64,000 nt of DNA from Xenopus tropicalis (GCF_000004195.4 NC_030683.2:88003410-88067409); one strand, 5' to 3'. Shown: positions 46,823 through 58,846, counted from the first letter of the stretch. The notes: generated from the letters alone by a model not told the origin. Program-made: numbers and translations.

Positions 46823-48871
46823 TAAGTTTTGTACGATTTTATCTGTGCATGTATAGCCTGCTTAATAGAAGGATGTCATGTAGCTATGGTTGTTAATCTA
46901 ATGAGCCGTGCAGCTGGCATTATACCAGTTTTGTAAATGGCCTAACAGACTTTCTGAGAATAGAACAATGCTAGGGTTGATTTCAGACCTCAAATCATAG
47001 GTTTGTATTGCACCAAAAGGCCATGGGCACACATTGCGTTTTCTTCGCTAGCATATCTGTGCCTAAAAACACAATCCACTCTCTACTGCCCAGTGTCAGC
47101 AAATTTGGCACAGAAATGCGAAAGCCTTTTCTGAGCATAGTAGTAGTCTATGCCAATGTCCCTCCAGCACTATTGCTTCTAAGCTGTGCACACACACACA
47201 TTTGAGGCCAGTACACATTGTGTGCACAAAGAGCACAATGTTAGTGAGCTAATAAAAAAAAAAAAGTCAAAATCCCTAAATCTGGTGTCCATGGAAGCCT
47301 GGATTTGAAAAAAACTTATGAAAAAAAGTATGAAACATACTAGTAAACTATTATAAACTATTATGTAAATTATTGTAAAACAAAATGTTATGGTTTACTT
47401 TTTCCAACGTGACCAATAGCTGTTTTTATTCAGCTTTATTCTAGCCTATAATCTAATTCCCATAACATCTTGCAAATTTCTTCCTAGCTCTGTAATGTGC
47501 TAAATTCTCTAAATTTTAATAAAACATTAATAAAATTTTGATTTACTAGGCGGTAGTTAGCCAGGTAGTTTACTCTCTAAACTGATACAGTTAGTTAATA
47601 AATTCAATTATGCGCATTTGCAACAGCTTTAGCTTCTACTAAGCATGTTTTTGCCTGGCATTGTTATGTCTGTCACAGAGCAGTTGTATGTCACAGAGAA
47701 GTTAATATACTGCAAAATTAGTTTCTGTCATTTCTGTGTTGGGAGAAAAAAGCCACAACTAACACATAAAGGGGGGAAAAGTGAAAGTATCTAAATATCC
47801 CACAAATGCAGTGTCAAAGCACTTGAAACCATCACAAATTATCACTTAACAATACTAGGCTTTTGGCTCCCTTAAGTGCTGCTTAAAAATGCAGAGATGA
47901 AAGCGCCCAACACAACGCAGTTCACCAGTACCTTTTACTTGCTAGTTTTTTCTTACTGTTAAATAGTTGATTGCAAATAGCAGCAAAGGTATAGGGATAT
48001 TGGATACATTTTTGTTCCTTAAAGGACTAGGCATAGTATTAGACATTTTTGCTTTTGTTTACAGTATGCTGTTGATGATTTAATAAAAAGCCTTGTGCAA
48101 ACAGTGTTTCTAAACAGCAGACAAACTCCAAATGAAACATTGCACACCTAATAAATTTACATTTTTAAAGATTAACTTATAGACCAAAGCTCATTGTCTC
48201 AAATGCAAACTCTCTCAAATATTTCTCTGATGCATGTAAATGACTGCATTTGACTAGACTTATAAGTAAAGAAAAATGTTATGATATAAATATATTATCA
48301 ACCCATGCATATATCTGAAAAAACTTCCAGTGTGTGAACTGGAAACTGATTTATCTTGTATAGTAAGTGCTTACATTTATGCATTTATTTGTTTTTATGA
48401 ATAGAACAAAATTAGAGAATACAGATTAGCCACGTTGTCCTATTTTAAATAGTTATAAATAGATTGACAGTTTTAGCAGATTATTATTCAGTTATGTGGC
48501 GGCGGCTGCTACGTGATTATCATAATCCTCTGTGTGAGATTTCCGGTTCTGTGCCTTTTGGGATAGGTTTATTTAATCATGTTGAAAACTTACAGGCAGA
48601 ACAAGGGGGGAATGTATCGGTTTAGACAAGTACATAGTTTAAGCATGATCTGTGAATCAGATTTGTGCAGTTTTTTCAAGTTAAATCTATATATATCTGT
48701 ATTTGCCTAATTATTACAGAAAAATGTGTGGGCCCCTCCCAGCCTCCTCAAATTGTTTTATACCAGGAATTCTCTTAAAACATCTAAAATGAGCTGTCTG
48801 ATATTGCCAGAAAAAAGCTACAATCTAAATGTTTTTAACTGTACTGAAAGTTCTTTTCACTCTCTGCTCAG
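46823..48871. other. Intron 1 remainder, no clear element
   Basis: AT-rich. CTTAAAGGACTAGGC near 48023 resembles a T2 end. A GC-rich spot GTGGCGGCGGCTGCTACGTG at about 48496 stands out, but the 43-codon frame there has no support. Confidence 0.4.
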
Positions 48872-48884
48872 CTTCTTTTATGGG

Positions 48885-51800
48885 ATGACCCTGGCCTGGG
48901 TGCATGGAGAGATGTGCCTCAGCATTATGGGTATGTGGTACTCTTCTTAGGCAACTGAGGATGCAGAACATCAGTTCCATGGACTGAGCAGCCTTTGTGT
49001 CTTTCTTTGCCATCCCCCTGTCACTCGTAGACAGCATGCAACGCTAATCTGAATGCTTATCTGCAGTTCCAGACTGTAACTCTGAACCACATTGATTTTT
49101 TTCTTTTAATGGCAGATTCTGTATGTGAAATTCAGGAACAAAATGATAAGCACCCTGGTCACCTAGCAGCCACCGAAAAAGAAAATACATGCCAATGCCA
49201 ACATGCTTGTCTGAAATCTGACTTTTACAGAAAGGTAATTTTTAGTGAGAACCAAGATATAGAATAACCCACACCAAAATGTACTTGGGAATGAACTGTT
49301 CGGACACTGTTTACCTACTTACTAGCATCTGTATTTAACTGTCTTTCTTATATTAGGATGGCTGTTCCATGTGCCATATTCCTGGGCAGGTTTATAGCAG
49401 ACACAGTAGGAGTATCCATTTTATCTATGGTATGTATTCTTCTCCTGCTCTTCTCCTGCTCCATTCCAGTGAAATCATATTCTAATGAACTTCTATTCAT
49501 ATGAAACAGCTGCTGTAAGTAAATGGAAAGCTGGTGTCTAATAGGCATAATGAAAATAATCCAGCTCAGCCTCACTACAGAAATAGATTTCATTACACAG
49601 TGGTGCCTTTGTAAGCAATGGCTGCCTATAAGTAATGCCTACATTCTCCCTTTGCTTCAGTATGATTGCCGTTTGTAAGGTTCTCTCTTTTGTAATGGTT
49701 GCAGGAAACAGGTGCATTGCAAGAGAATGTAAATGTTTGCTGTTCACCAGTTGAACTCTGCATAATATAAATTCAGAAGGGTCTGATGAAATGCATAGTA
49801 ATTAACTGGCAAGATGTAGTAGTACATCATAGGGCTGAAAGAGTAAGGATAAATGATAGGAGTGATTGGAGTCTTTGCACGAACACAGTTGATTCAGAGA
49901 GCTAAAGTGGGACTGTTCTATGCCAGTGCACACCTGCATTATCCCAAAGGCTTGAGGCGAACCAAAGGGTAAAATGAAAAAACATTGCAATTTGTTTTGC
50001 GTTAAATTATTATGCATTGTAATATACCTGCCAGTGAAAATTTAAAAAGCATAAGGATAACAGCTGTTTGATGTTTTACAAAGCAGGAATTGTTTTCTAT
50101 GATGCAGCCTTGGGGATGGCACTAGTGTCAGGGGCAGGCACTGGTGCTACCATTTCCTAAGTCCCAACATTTCACAACTCTGGTCATGCCCATTCCCACA
50201 CCTTGTGTCTCAACCCTTTCTCCTTGTAGATTGTAAGCTCTTTTGGGCAGGGCCCTCTTCACCTCTTGTATCAGTTATTGATTGCTTTATATGTTACTCT
50301 GTATGTCCAATGTATGTAACCCACTTATTGTACAGCGCTGCGGAATATGTTGGCGCTTTATAAATAAATGTTAATGTAATCAGACAGTCTCTTTGGCCTA
50401 TTCACAGAGAATGTCAGACCTGATATGTTTCTCATTGCTCCAAAGCAATCTTAAACATCTGATATTGCCCCAAGGCTTCCATTGCTTGTAATACATATCA
50501 CGTCATATTACCAACAGGGCAGGTCTGGCCTGCTGCTTCATTTATGGCTGAAAAGGTATGGCTCTATCTCTGCACAGTTTAGTTGGCCAAGGCACCTATT
50601 TGTGTCCTTGCACAGATATCAGTCACCAAAATTACCACATGAAAAATTTGGTGTGTGTAGCCAGCGTAAGGTACATTTAGTATAATGAACAGTTCATTGT
50701 AAAAAAAAAAAAAACTGGCTAAAATAAAAAAAAAACCTGTTAATCAGTCAGCTAATAAAAGGGTGGTGGGGGGGGGGGTGCATATGGGACATAATTGTTC
50801 AGTTGGTTTGCTTTTGGTCCTGAGGTCAAAGTTTGGGATCAAAAGCAAACTTCTATATTTTTACACTGAACAGTTTTTTTAAAGGAAGAGTAGACCAAGC
50901 CTTTTCTCTTTGGTGTTGTTAAAAGGTGTTTCCTTTGTTACTCTGTATAAATTGCATCAAAACACTTGGCCTGGTAATTTTTTTTGTGAGCCACCTAAGG
51001 GAAATTCCTCTCCCCCTTAAAGGAACAGTTCAGTGTAAGAATGAAACTGGGTAAAATGGATAGCCTGCACAAAATAAAAAAAAATTTGCAATTTAGTCAG
51101 TGCCTTTTGTGAGCACACAGGTCAGTTTTAAGTGCAAACTAACTGAACAGTTATATCCCATATGCCCCCCCCCTCAAGCCACTAATTGGTTACTGACTGC
51201 TAACAGCTTAAAGAGCTATAAAGCAGAAAGTAGAGTTCTGGCCATTATGTTATTATGCCCACTGCAGCCCTTTATAGATAACATTTTTGCCTACCTATAT
51301 TGACAACATTTTTATTTTGTGCAGTCTATCTATTTTACACAGTTTCATTTTTACACTGAACTGCTCTTTTAAGCTAAGCCAATTTTCCATCAATTAAATG
51401 CTGATTGGTGGGCCTTTATGAAAACCAGTTTATTTAGACACTTATAGACTACATATGACGGGCATTGCTAAAAGAAAAACAAATTAAACTAAATAGAAAT
51501 GGTATAGTATAAATATACTCGGTGGCATAACTAGTAGTTACCCAGTCAGATAGCAGATCCTGATCCCATATTCGGAAAGCTCTAAATTACAGGAAGGTCA
51601 TTTCCAATAGTTTTTTCTCAAATAATTCAAGTAGATTTTTAAAAATGGTTTCCTTTTTCTCTGTAATAATAAAATAGCGCCATGTACTTGAGCCCAAATA
51701 ACAAACTGGCTACTGCAATATATATAATACTAAATTAAATTACCCTGTCCAGTAATTTCTTTTGTCCTAATTTGTGCTGGCTTCAGGTGTATGACTGCTG

Positions 51801-54800
51801 CAGTGAGAGAGATTTAAATGGCTCCTGTTCCATATCCCATCGCTGTAGTCCAGGTAATTATTACTCTGCTAATAGGTACATGCTCCTCCTTTTACAGTTA
51901 CAGAATGTAACACAGAAGTAAAAGGGGGTGTTAGACTTGTATAAAAACAAGACAATAGCATATAATTATATTTTTTACCTTAACACTGGCACTAGATTCT
52001 GTTATATTAGTGTGATACTGAATATTCTGATTATGCATTGTTACATGTGCATATCTTCCAAATAGAATCTCCCAATATGTGAGAGATGTAGTATTATTAT
52101 GTATGATGATATTTGTTTATATATAATTGGGTAAGGTGAGGCCAAAAATTGTAATATGTCTGAAAATTATTACATTTTGCAAAACTGTTCTTGTTGAATA
52201 TAAATTAAAACGCAGTAACCTCTTAAAGCACAAGTAAAGTGAAAAATACATTTGCCTATCATGAAAAGTAAATGTTATTATAACAGAAGATTATCTTGTA
52301 ATAGCATTTATACATATAACATTTTAGGTATATAATTTAGACCAGTTGCACATTTTTAGAATTGTTATATTAGTATTATAATAGTTATATTTAAAGGAAT
52401 AGTTTACCCTTAAGTTGAATTTTAGCATTTTTTGTTATCTTTTCAATTTCCACTTTGTCTACTGCTGTGGGATTCAAATGAATACCACAGTCTAGTCTAG
52501 ATACTAAAAATACATTGATAGGTAAACTACCCCATGTAATGTTAATTGTTAGGTAAACTTTGCCTTTAACCTTCTGTAAAAGGCTTAGATTAACATCATG
52601 TTTAATGTATCATGCCTGTTAATGAATTTCAGTGGAAAAGTTACCAGAGCAATAATGAGTTGCTGTTCCCTTAACCAAACAGGTTGTTACAGACTCTGGT
52701 CAGAAGATGGAAGCAGCACTTGCGTTAAATGCAAAAATGAGACCAGTCTGGGTTCTGAAGTCATTCCTAATGTGACAGAGTGCAGAAATTGTAAGTTTTG
52801 GGATGCAAGGGACACTGTGTGCATGAGTGAACTGTTCCTATACTGTAAACCTACGCAAAAGGAACAGTGTTTTTTATTTTTTGGGTGGTCTACCCCACTC
52901 TGATTTATCATCTAAATTCAAATGGGGCAGTTAAGGGCAACCAATGAAGAAATGACGAAAGTCATTAAAGATTGCTAATATTCTCCATGTGAAACTCACA
53001 ACTTAACCACGGAGTGCAATCAACCCTGCCTTATGCCTCCCCAAAGGGGAAAAAATATTTTACCAACTCCAAAAGGGAAATCAGACCGGGACCTGGATCA
53101 GCTTTGTAATAAAAGTTACAGTGGTGTGAAAAACTATTTGCCCCCTTCCTGATTTCTTATTCTTTTGCATGTTTGTCACACTTAAATGTTTCTGCTCATC
53201 AAACACATTTAACTATTAGTCAAAGATAACATAATTGAACACAAAATGCAGTTTTTAAATGAAGGTTTACGTTATTAAGGGAGAAAAAAAACTCCAAATC
53301 TACATGGCCCTGTGTGAAAAAGTGATTGCCCCCCTTGTTAAAAAATAACTTAAGTTACCTGAGTTCAATTTCTGTAGTCACCCCCAGGCCTGATTACTGC
53401 CACACCTGTTTCAATCAAGAAATCACTTAAATAGGAGCTACCTGACACAGAGAAGTAGACCAAAAGCACCTCAAAAGCTAGACATCATGCCAAGATCCAA
53501 AGAAATTCAGGAACAAATGAGAACAAAAGTAATTGAGATATATCAGTCTGGTAAAGGTTATAAAGCCATTTCTAAAGCTTTGGGACTCCAGCGAACCACA
53601 GTGAGAGCCATTATCCACAAATGGCAAAAACATGGAACAGTGGTGAACCTTCCCAGGAGTGGCTGGCCGACCAAAATTACCCCAAGAGCGCAGAGACAAC
53701 TCATCCGAGAGGCCACAAAGGACCCCAGTACAACATCTAAAGAACTGCAGGCCTCACTTGCCTCAATAAAGGTCAGTGTTTACGTCTCCACCATAAGAAA
53801 GAGACTGGGCAAAAACGGCCTGCATGGCAGATTTCCAAGGCGCAAACCACTTTTAAGCAAAAAGAACATTATGGCTCGTCTCAATTTTTCTAAAAAAACA
53901 GCTCAGTGATTGCCAAGACTTTTGGGAAAATACCTTGTGGACCGACGAGACAAAAGTTTAACTTTTTGGAAGGTGCGTGTCCCGTTACATCTGGCGTAAA
54001 AGTAACACAGCATTTCAGAAAAAGAACATCATACCAACAGTAAAATATGGTGGTGGTAGTGTGATGGTCTGGGGTTGTTTTGCTGCTTCAGGACCTGGAA
54101 GGCTTGCTGTGATAGATGGAACCATGAATTCTACTGTCTACCAAAAAATCCTGAAGGAGAATGTCCAGCCATCTGTTCGTCAACTCAAGCTGAAGCGATC
54201 TTGGGTGCTGCAGCAGGACAATGACCCAAAACACACCAGCAAATCCACCTCTGAATGGCTGAAGAAAAACAAAATGAAGACTTTGGAGTGGCCTAGTCAA
54301 AGTCCTGACCTGAATCCTATTGAGATGTGGCATGACCTTAAAAAGGCGGTTCATGCTAGAAAACCCTCAAATAAAGCTGAATTACAACAATTCTGCAAAG
54401 ATGAGTGGGCCAAAATTCCTCCAGAGCGCTGTAAAAGACTCGTTGCAAGTTATCGCAAACGCTTGATTGCAGTTATTGCTGCTAAGGGTGGCCCAACCAG
54501 TTATTAGGTTCAGGGGGCAATTACTTTTTTTTTCACACAGGGCCATGTAGGTTTGGATTTTTTTTCTCTCTAAATAAAAAAAACCCTCATTTAAAAACTG
54601 CATTTTGTGTTTACTGGTGTTATCTTTGACTAATAGTTAAATGTGTTTGATGATCAGAAACATTTTGTGTGACAAACATGCAAAAGAATAAGAAATCAGG
54701 AAGGGGGCAAATAGTTTTTCACACCACTGTAATTTCAGTATTTTCTCTCTTTGAATTTTCACAACCCCTTCTGAAAGCCTCACAGCTCTTGCTGTTATCC

Positions 54801-56811
54801 TAATGGCACACAAGGGTAAAGGAAGTCTCCAAGCTCATAGTACAAATAAGCATCAGTTAACCAAACATACAGTGAGCTTTGTTATTAGCAGATAGTTGCT
54901 CACATCTGCCATAAAGCAAGCTAATGAGAAGCAATTTGAGACAATTCCTGGCAATATGTGGATTCTGGCAAATGCCAGAGAGGCTGCTGTACAATGCCAT
55001 AGACAGTCACTATTTATTTGGGCTCTGGGGGCTGTTTGGGCCTCTGTGTAGCTGAAAGGCCTATTTTGAATCCCACTCTGGACTTCCATATCCATATAAT
55101 ATGGATAGATCCTTCTGCACATAGGGCCAGGTTTGACAAAGTACCCAGCTCTTTACTTTTAGTACCTGTGCCTTCTCTTGTGTGGTATAATCCTTTTTTT
55201 GTAAAATTGACCACTCGGGTTGTTGTCCAGATCAAACATTGATTTTTTTCAGCACCTGAACCTGCAGTTAAGACAGGTCTGTACGTATCCCTTCTCTGTG
55301 AAGTCTCTGGAGGCCTCTCTCGCCCGGCATCTCAGTCAGGAATGGCAGCATGGAAATGCAATATGAAGCTGTGTATGGTCATTTTTCAATTACTGACATT
55401 GTGTGGGGCAGCAATGTTAAAGGACAAGGAAAGGCTAAGTCACTTTGGGGTGCCAAAATGTTAGGCACCCCCAAGTGAATTAAATCGCTTACCTTGTACC
55501 CCGGGCTGGTGCCCCTGTTAGGAGAAAACAGCACCAGCCTGGGGTACCTGTTGCGAGCGCTTCCTCCATCCTGCTTCGTTTTGCCGGCAAATTCCCGGGA
55601 CTGGCGCATGTGCATTAGAGTGAAAAGCCAACTTCTCTGTTAAAGTTAGTCTTTTTCACTCTACTGCGCATGCGCACAAGCGAAGCAGGAAGGAAGAAGT
55701 GCTGCAGCTACCCCAGGCTGCTGCTGTTCTCTCCGAACAGGGGCATCAGCCCGGGGTAAAAGGTAGGCGATTTAAGTCACTTGGGGGTGCCTAACATTTT
55801 GGCACCCCCAAGTGACTTTGCCTTTCCTTCTCCTTTAAGAAGGTTTAGGGCACTGTGCAATTCAGGGATACTGTGTGCCAGAATTATATTGCTTGTTGAG
55901 GACTCCTCTTTTTTTATTTTTGGGCTATGGCACACACTGCTCTGCCAATGTGTTTCAGACAGCAGAGAATCACAGGAAACTTACTACCAGATCTCATTTA
56001 TTTCATTGTGAAATGTGGGTCAAAACTGGTTCTGGCGCTCTTTAGCCCAAAAACACTTGTCATTTTAATTGAATAATAATAATTGAAAATAAATGAAACT
56101 TATTTCTGTTATTTGTTTCCCGTTCACATAATGGGAGGTGGCAGGGAGAGGGATGTAGAGAATATGCCCCTTCTATCTCATGCTGCTATTTCTCCATTCT
56201 TTGTCTTTGAGTGATTTCAGTGGTCCTTAGCATCCTGCCTCATAAACTTTGAACAGGTTTCGGACCCCTTATCTGGAAACCCTGTTATCCAGAAAGTTCC
56301 AAATTACGGCAAGGCCATCTTCCATTTTAATTAAATAATTTACGTTTTTAAAAATGGTTTCCTTTTTCTCTGTAATAATAAAACTGTACCTTGTACTTGA
56401 TCCCAACTAAGATATAATTAATCTTTATTGGAGCCAAAATAATCTTATTGGGTTTAATTACTGGGTTTAATAATTTTTTTCGCCGAATTAAAGGAGATCC
56501 GAATTACAGAAAGACCCCCTATCCGGAAAACATCAGGTCCCGACCATTCTGGATAACAGGTCCCATACCTGTATTGTGTTTGTATGCGGGCAGTCGTTTT
56601 GCTCTTGTATATACACCACCTACCACCTAGATGCACAGGCACTGTCATTACTACTTTTTCCTATTAGTCAGATCAGTTGCAAATTCTGTTTTGTTTACAG
56701 CATTATATTTTATTGTTTCTTTTTTTTTATTGAATTCTTTGTTAGTTGGCTCCAGTACACTGGATATAAGCTTGAATTCCAGCAGCACTCCTTATGTGCC
56801 CCACAATCTTG
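48885..56811 (+). CDS. c1orf159: C1orf159-like membrane protein, exons for the cysteine-rich extracellular part (partial)
   Basis: Five exons chain in compatible phases: 48872-48930 (ATG at 48885), 49116-49234, 51787-51853, 52683-52790 and 56746-56811. All have AG/GT borders, and the first two acceptors follow strong pyrimidine tracts. The last three encode YDCCSERDLNGSC, GCYRLWSEDGSSTCVKC and NVTECRNFGSS, which follow the human C1orf159 pattern (CC, CXXGCYRRW, DGSXSCVXC, ECRSF) in order and spacing. Potential N-glycosylation sites: NGS, NET, NVT. About 135 residues are covered. The human protein is a single-pass membrane protein of unknown function; its transmembrane exon has no counterpart up to 64000. 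The first two exons are less certain because the N-terminus is a poor signal peptide. Introns hold two Tc1-like transposons and many MITEs. Confidence 0.75.
50215..50378. repeat. Interspersed repeat ending CAGCGCTGCGGAATATGTTG
   Basis: The stretch from TGTAGATTGTAAGCTC through GTACAGCGCTGCGG to TATAAATAAATGTTAAT has the look of a retroelement 3' end common in frog DNA. The family was not assigned. Confidence 0.5.
50700..50890. repeat. Fragment related to the T2-like copy at 51017
   Basis: GGGGTGCATATGGGACATAA is the reverse complement of words in 51150-51175. It ends ACACTGAACAGTT...AAAGG. Homopolymers A13-A14 and G11-G12 lie inside. Confidence 0.45.
51017..51372. repeat. T2-like MITE, 356 bp, in intron 2
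   Basis: Starts TTAAAGGAACAGTTCAGTGT and ends ACACTGAACTGCTCTTTTAA, with TTAA at both ends. The inner sequence AATGAAACTGGGTAAAAT pairs with ATTTTACACAGTTTCATT. Confidence 0.85.
51555..51705. repeat. CAGGTATGGGACC-family left-half fragment
   Basis: GATCCCATATTCGGAAAGC, then TTTCCTTTTTCTCTGTAATA. Truncated on the right, just before coding exon 3. Confidence 0.7.
52392..52568. repeat. Short T2-like element in intron 3
   Basis: TTTAAAGGAATAGTTTACCC at the left and GGTAAACTTTGCCTTTAA at the right form inverted ends. Confidence 0.6.
53000..53110 (-). repeat. CR1-like LINE 3' fragment
   Basis: GGGGAAAAAATATTTTACCAACTCC, shortened here to its core GGGGAAAAAAT plus ACCTGGATCA, parallels the 3' region of the LINE at 13883. 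No coding part. Confidence 0.55.
53119..54729 (+). mobile_element. Second Tc1-like transposon, 1611 bp, TA duplication
   Basis: Bounded by CAGTGGTGTGAAAAACTATT and its complement, with TA at 53117-53118 and 54730-54731. The inverted repeats are about 215 bp each. A different family from 43784-45390. It lies in intron 4 of the C1orf159-like gene in sense orientation. Confidence 0.9.
53487..54507 (+). pseudogene. Tc1-like transposase, frameshifted and stopped
   Basis: The first segment, 53487-53909, encodes both helix-turn-helix parts (YKAISKALGLQRTTVRAII, GRPR-like NLPRSGWPTK). A shift near 53900 and a TAA at 53958 (just after WTDETKV) break it. The second segment, 53977-54507, has GGGSVMVWGC, the second catalytic Asp in QQDNDPKHT and the Glu in NPIEMW, then a normal C-terminus. 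One residue is missing after PIEM compared with the family. The catalytic positions can be found, but no single open frame covers them. Confidence 0.88.
55417..55838. repeat. 422-bp near-palindromic element with TTAA ends
   Basis: Starts TTAAAGGACAAGGAAAGGC and ends CCTTTCCTTCTCCTTTAA. Both arms carry GTGCCAAAATGTTAGGCACC or its complement, CCCCAAGTGA, and CAGCCCGGGGTA-type blocks over about 200 bp. It is in intron 4. T2/Kolobok-like by its ends. Confidence 0.8.
56254..56571. repeat. CAGGTATGGGACC-family MITE, full length
   Basis: Left end CAGGTTTCGGACCCCTTATC, right end GGTCCCATACCTG followed by TA. About 320 bp. It ends 174 bp before coding exon 5. Confidence 0.8.
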
Positions 56812-57092
56812 GTGAGTCATTGCTTTTTTTTTTTTTTATACACCTGGTTTAAAAAAGGCTTCTTTTGTTATTCAGATTTATTTAAATAAAATGTACCTTT
56901 CTACACTTGTTTGTTTGTTTTCTAAGCGATAATAAGGTTTGTATGAATAAGTGACTTTGTAGCAGCCGTGTTGGGCTTTAGGGCCCCCAGTTCATAAAAA
57001 AATAGAAGATAAGCTATTTAGAATTATAACATTATAGTCACATCTATTTGTACTCTCTAAACACCATTTAGATGAAACTTTTTTTTTTTGGC

Positions 57093-57386
57093 TAAACTCC
57101 ACAAGCGGTTTTCGCAACTGTCAGGGGCAAACTGCAGAATGGCGCATCTGCGTCTGACGTGATATTATTGCATCTAGTCGGAGTGACTATTTTTTTTGCA
57201 TTGGAATACATTGTCTGTTGCATGTAGACGCAGTAACAAAAGACTCCATTTGACTTTATCTAAACTGACATTACATTACAGCCTATGGAAATCAGGATTT
57301 TATAGGATTCTGTTATGTGGTGTTGCATGAAGGGTAAGATTGAATCTGTCCCTCAAAATCGGCTGTAAAACGCTTGTGGAGTTTAA
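57093..57386. repeat. MITE with ACTCCACAAGCGGTTTT ends
   Basis: TAAACTCCACAAGCGGTTTT (57093-57112) pairs with AAAACGCTTGTGGAGTTTA (57367-57385), one gap. About 294 bp. TAA borders suggest a Harbinger-type element. Confidence 0.65.
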
Positions 57387-57437
57387 AACTTGTGATTTGG
57401 GTTCTATAAAATTTGGATTAGCCAATTCCCTTAATTC

Positions 57438-57560
57438 AGGGCTGTCCAACTGGAGGCCTGAGGTCCTTCAAAAGATTTTTATGGCCCCCCCAACTGCTCA
57501 GAGACTTCAGACTTTATTATGTGACATCATAATTTTAATTGAATATGCCCCTGCAACATT
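57438..57560. repeat. hAT-like left-end fragment
   Basis: CAGGGCTGTCCAACTGGAGG opens the fragment and resembles the ends of the outer element at 10121-26494. The right end is not seen; the Penelope-like sequence follows. Confidence 0.45.
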
Positions 57561-57941
57561 TTGTATGAGATACAATTGGCCCTCTTAGCTTCCTTAGTTG
57601 GAAACACAGTACACCTCATCCAGAACTCCATGGACTTTGTCAAAAAAGTGCAGGAGTTAAAGCTGGAGATTGATGATACAATGGTTTCCTATGACGTAAC
57701 ATCTCTGTTCACATGCATACCTACTACTGAGGCAATTGAAACAGCGAGGAAACGGCTAAAACAAGACACCACCCTCAGCAGCAGAACAAAGCTTACCCCA
57801 GAACAAGTTTGTTCCTTACTGGACCTATGTCTCAATACCAGTTACTTCAAGCACAAGAAAGTTTTCTATAGACAAAAACATGGCTGTGCCATGGGTTTTC
57901 AAAGCGTAGAGAAAAGCAGCCAAAAAAGAAGTTTACATTAA
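57561..57941 (+). pseudogene. Penelope-like RT, N-terminal fragment
   Basis: The frame contains VSYDVTSLFTCIPTTEAIE (the motif A region), then YFKHKKVFYRQKHGCAMG (the motif B region). After AMG it loses similarity at the junction with inverted sequence. RT motif C is absent. The enzyme would reverse-transcribe the element's RNA. Confidence 0.75.
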
Positions 57942-57987
57942 AAAAGTATAAATTTTATTTGATCCATATGTAAAAACAAGAAGCCTT

Positions 57988-58021
57988 ACGCGTTTCGTAC
58001 CATGAGGTACTTAATCATAGG
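57988..58021 (-). ncRNA. Hammerhead-ribozyme-like relic (Penelope type)
   Basis: On the minus strand: ATGATTAA, a perfect 5-bp stem GTACC/GGTAC with a TCAT loop, then GAAACGCGT. This is the order CUGAUGA, stem II, GAAA of the hammerhead core. The first box has two mismatches (AUGAUUA), so cleavage is unlikely. Hammerhead motifs are known from Penelope-like terminal repeats. Confidence 0.4.
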
Positions 58022-58069
58022 ATGAATACATTATGCACAGTACACAACATCAAAATTAAAGCATGCGAG

Positions 58070-58480
58070 GTTCCAGCCTTCACCAAACACATAAACTCTG
58101 GACAAAAACATCACGTTCACAAGGGAAGATGTGAAAGACAGCAAACTGGCTCTTTTGGACTGTGCTATAGTTATCAAAGAGGAGGGGGGGCGGGCTGGAT
58201 ATTGAAGTATGCAGGAAACCCACTCACACAGACCAGTACTTGCTGTTTGATTCCCACCACCCTTTGGAACATATGTCATATGTTATACTGTGGCATCCAA
58301 CTGGGTGGCAAACTGTGGCATCCAATGCAGAGGCTAAAGAGAAGGAATATAAACATCTAAAAGTTGCTCTGAAAACTTGTGGGTACCCAGACTGGGCCTT
58401 TATCAAAACCAAATCTAAGACTACAGAAAGACCAGACCAACAAACAGAAGGGAGGAACACAGCAGGCAAAGCAACATAGT
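58070..58480 (+). pseudogene. Penelope-like RT, C-terminal fragment
   Basis: Two frames, with a shift near 58185-58200, give NITFTREDVKDSKLALLDC, then KPTHTDQYLLFDSHHPLEH and KEYKHLKVALKTCGYPDWAF. These are typical of the region between RT and the endonuclease. A deletion lies around 58270-58330. Confidence 0.75.
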
Positions 58481-58489
58481 CATCCCATA

Positions 58490-58846
58490 TGTTGCTGGAA
58501 CGTCAGAAAAACTTTTTTCAAACCCAGCAACACTCTGAGACAAAAGCTGGTACACCCTAAAGACCCTACACCCAAGCACATGAAAAGTAATGTGGTCTAT
58601 GCTGTCCAGTGTAGTGAAGAGTGCTCTGACCTATACATTGGGGAGACAAAACAACCTCTCTGTAAGAGAATGGCCCAATATAGGTGGACGAACTCCTCAG
58701 GACAAGACTCTGCAGTCTATCTACACCTCAAAGAAAAAGGACACTCTCTTGAGGACAGTAAAGTACATATTTTGGACCAAGAGGACCGATGGTTTGAACG
58801 AGGTGTGAAAGAGGCTATTTATGCCAGCCTGGAAAAACCATCCTGA
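58490..58846 (+). pseudogene. Penelope-like GIY-YIG endonuclease
   Basis: The open part encodes FKPSNTLRQKLVHPKD, VVYAVQCSEECSDLYIGET (the GIY-YIG core, here VYA...LYIG), an Arg-containing helix KRMAQYR, the H of HLKEKGH and DRWFERGVKEAIY with the Glu expected in the active site. It ends at a stop at 58844-58846. The domain itself has no internal stop, but it lacks a start and an RT partner. The endonuclease nicks target DNA to prime reverse transcription. Confidence 0.8.

Noticed and set aside
48480..48620. GC-rich ATG with a 43-codon frame (MWRRLLRDYHNP)
   Set aside because: No splice donor in phase with the following exons, and it lies in the presumed first intron; not supported as an alternative first exon.
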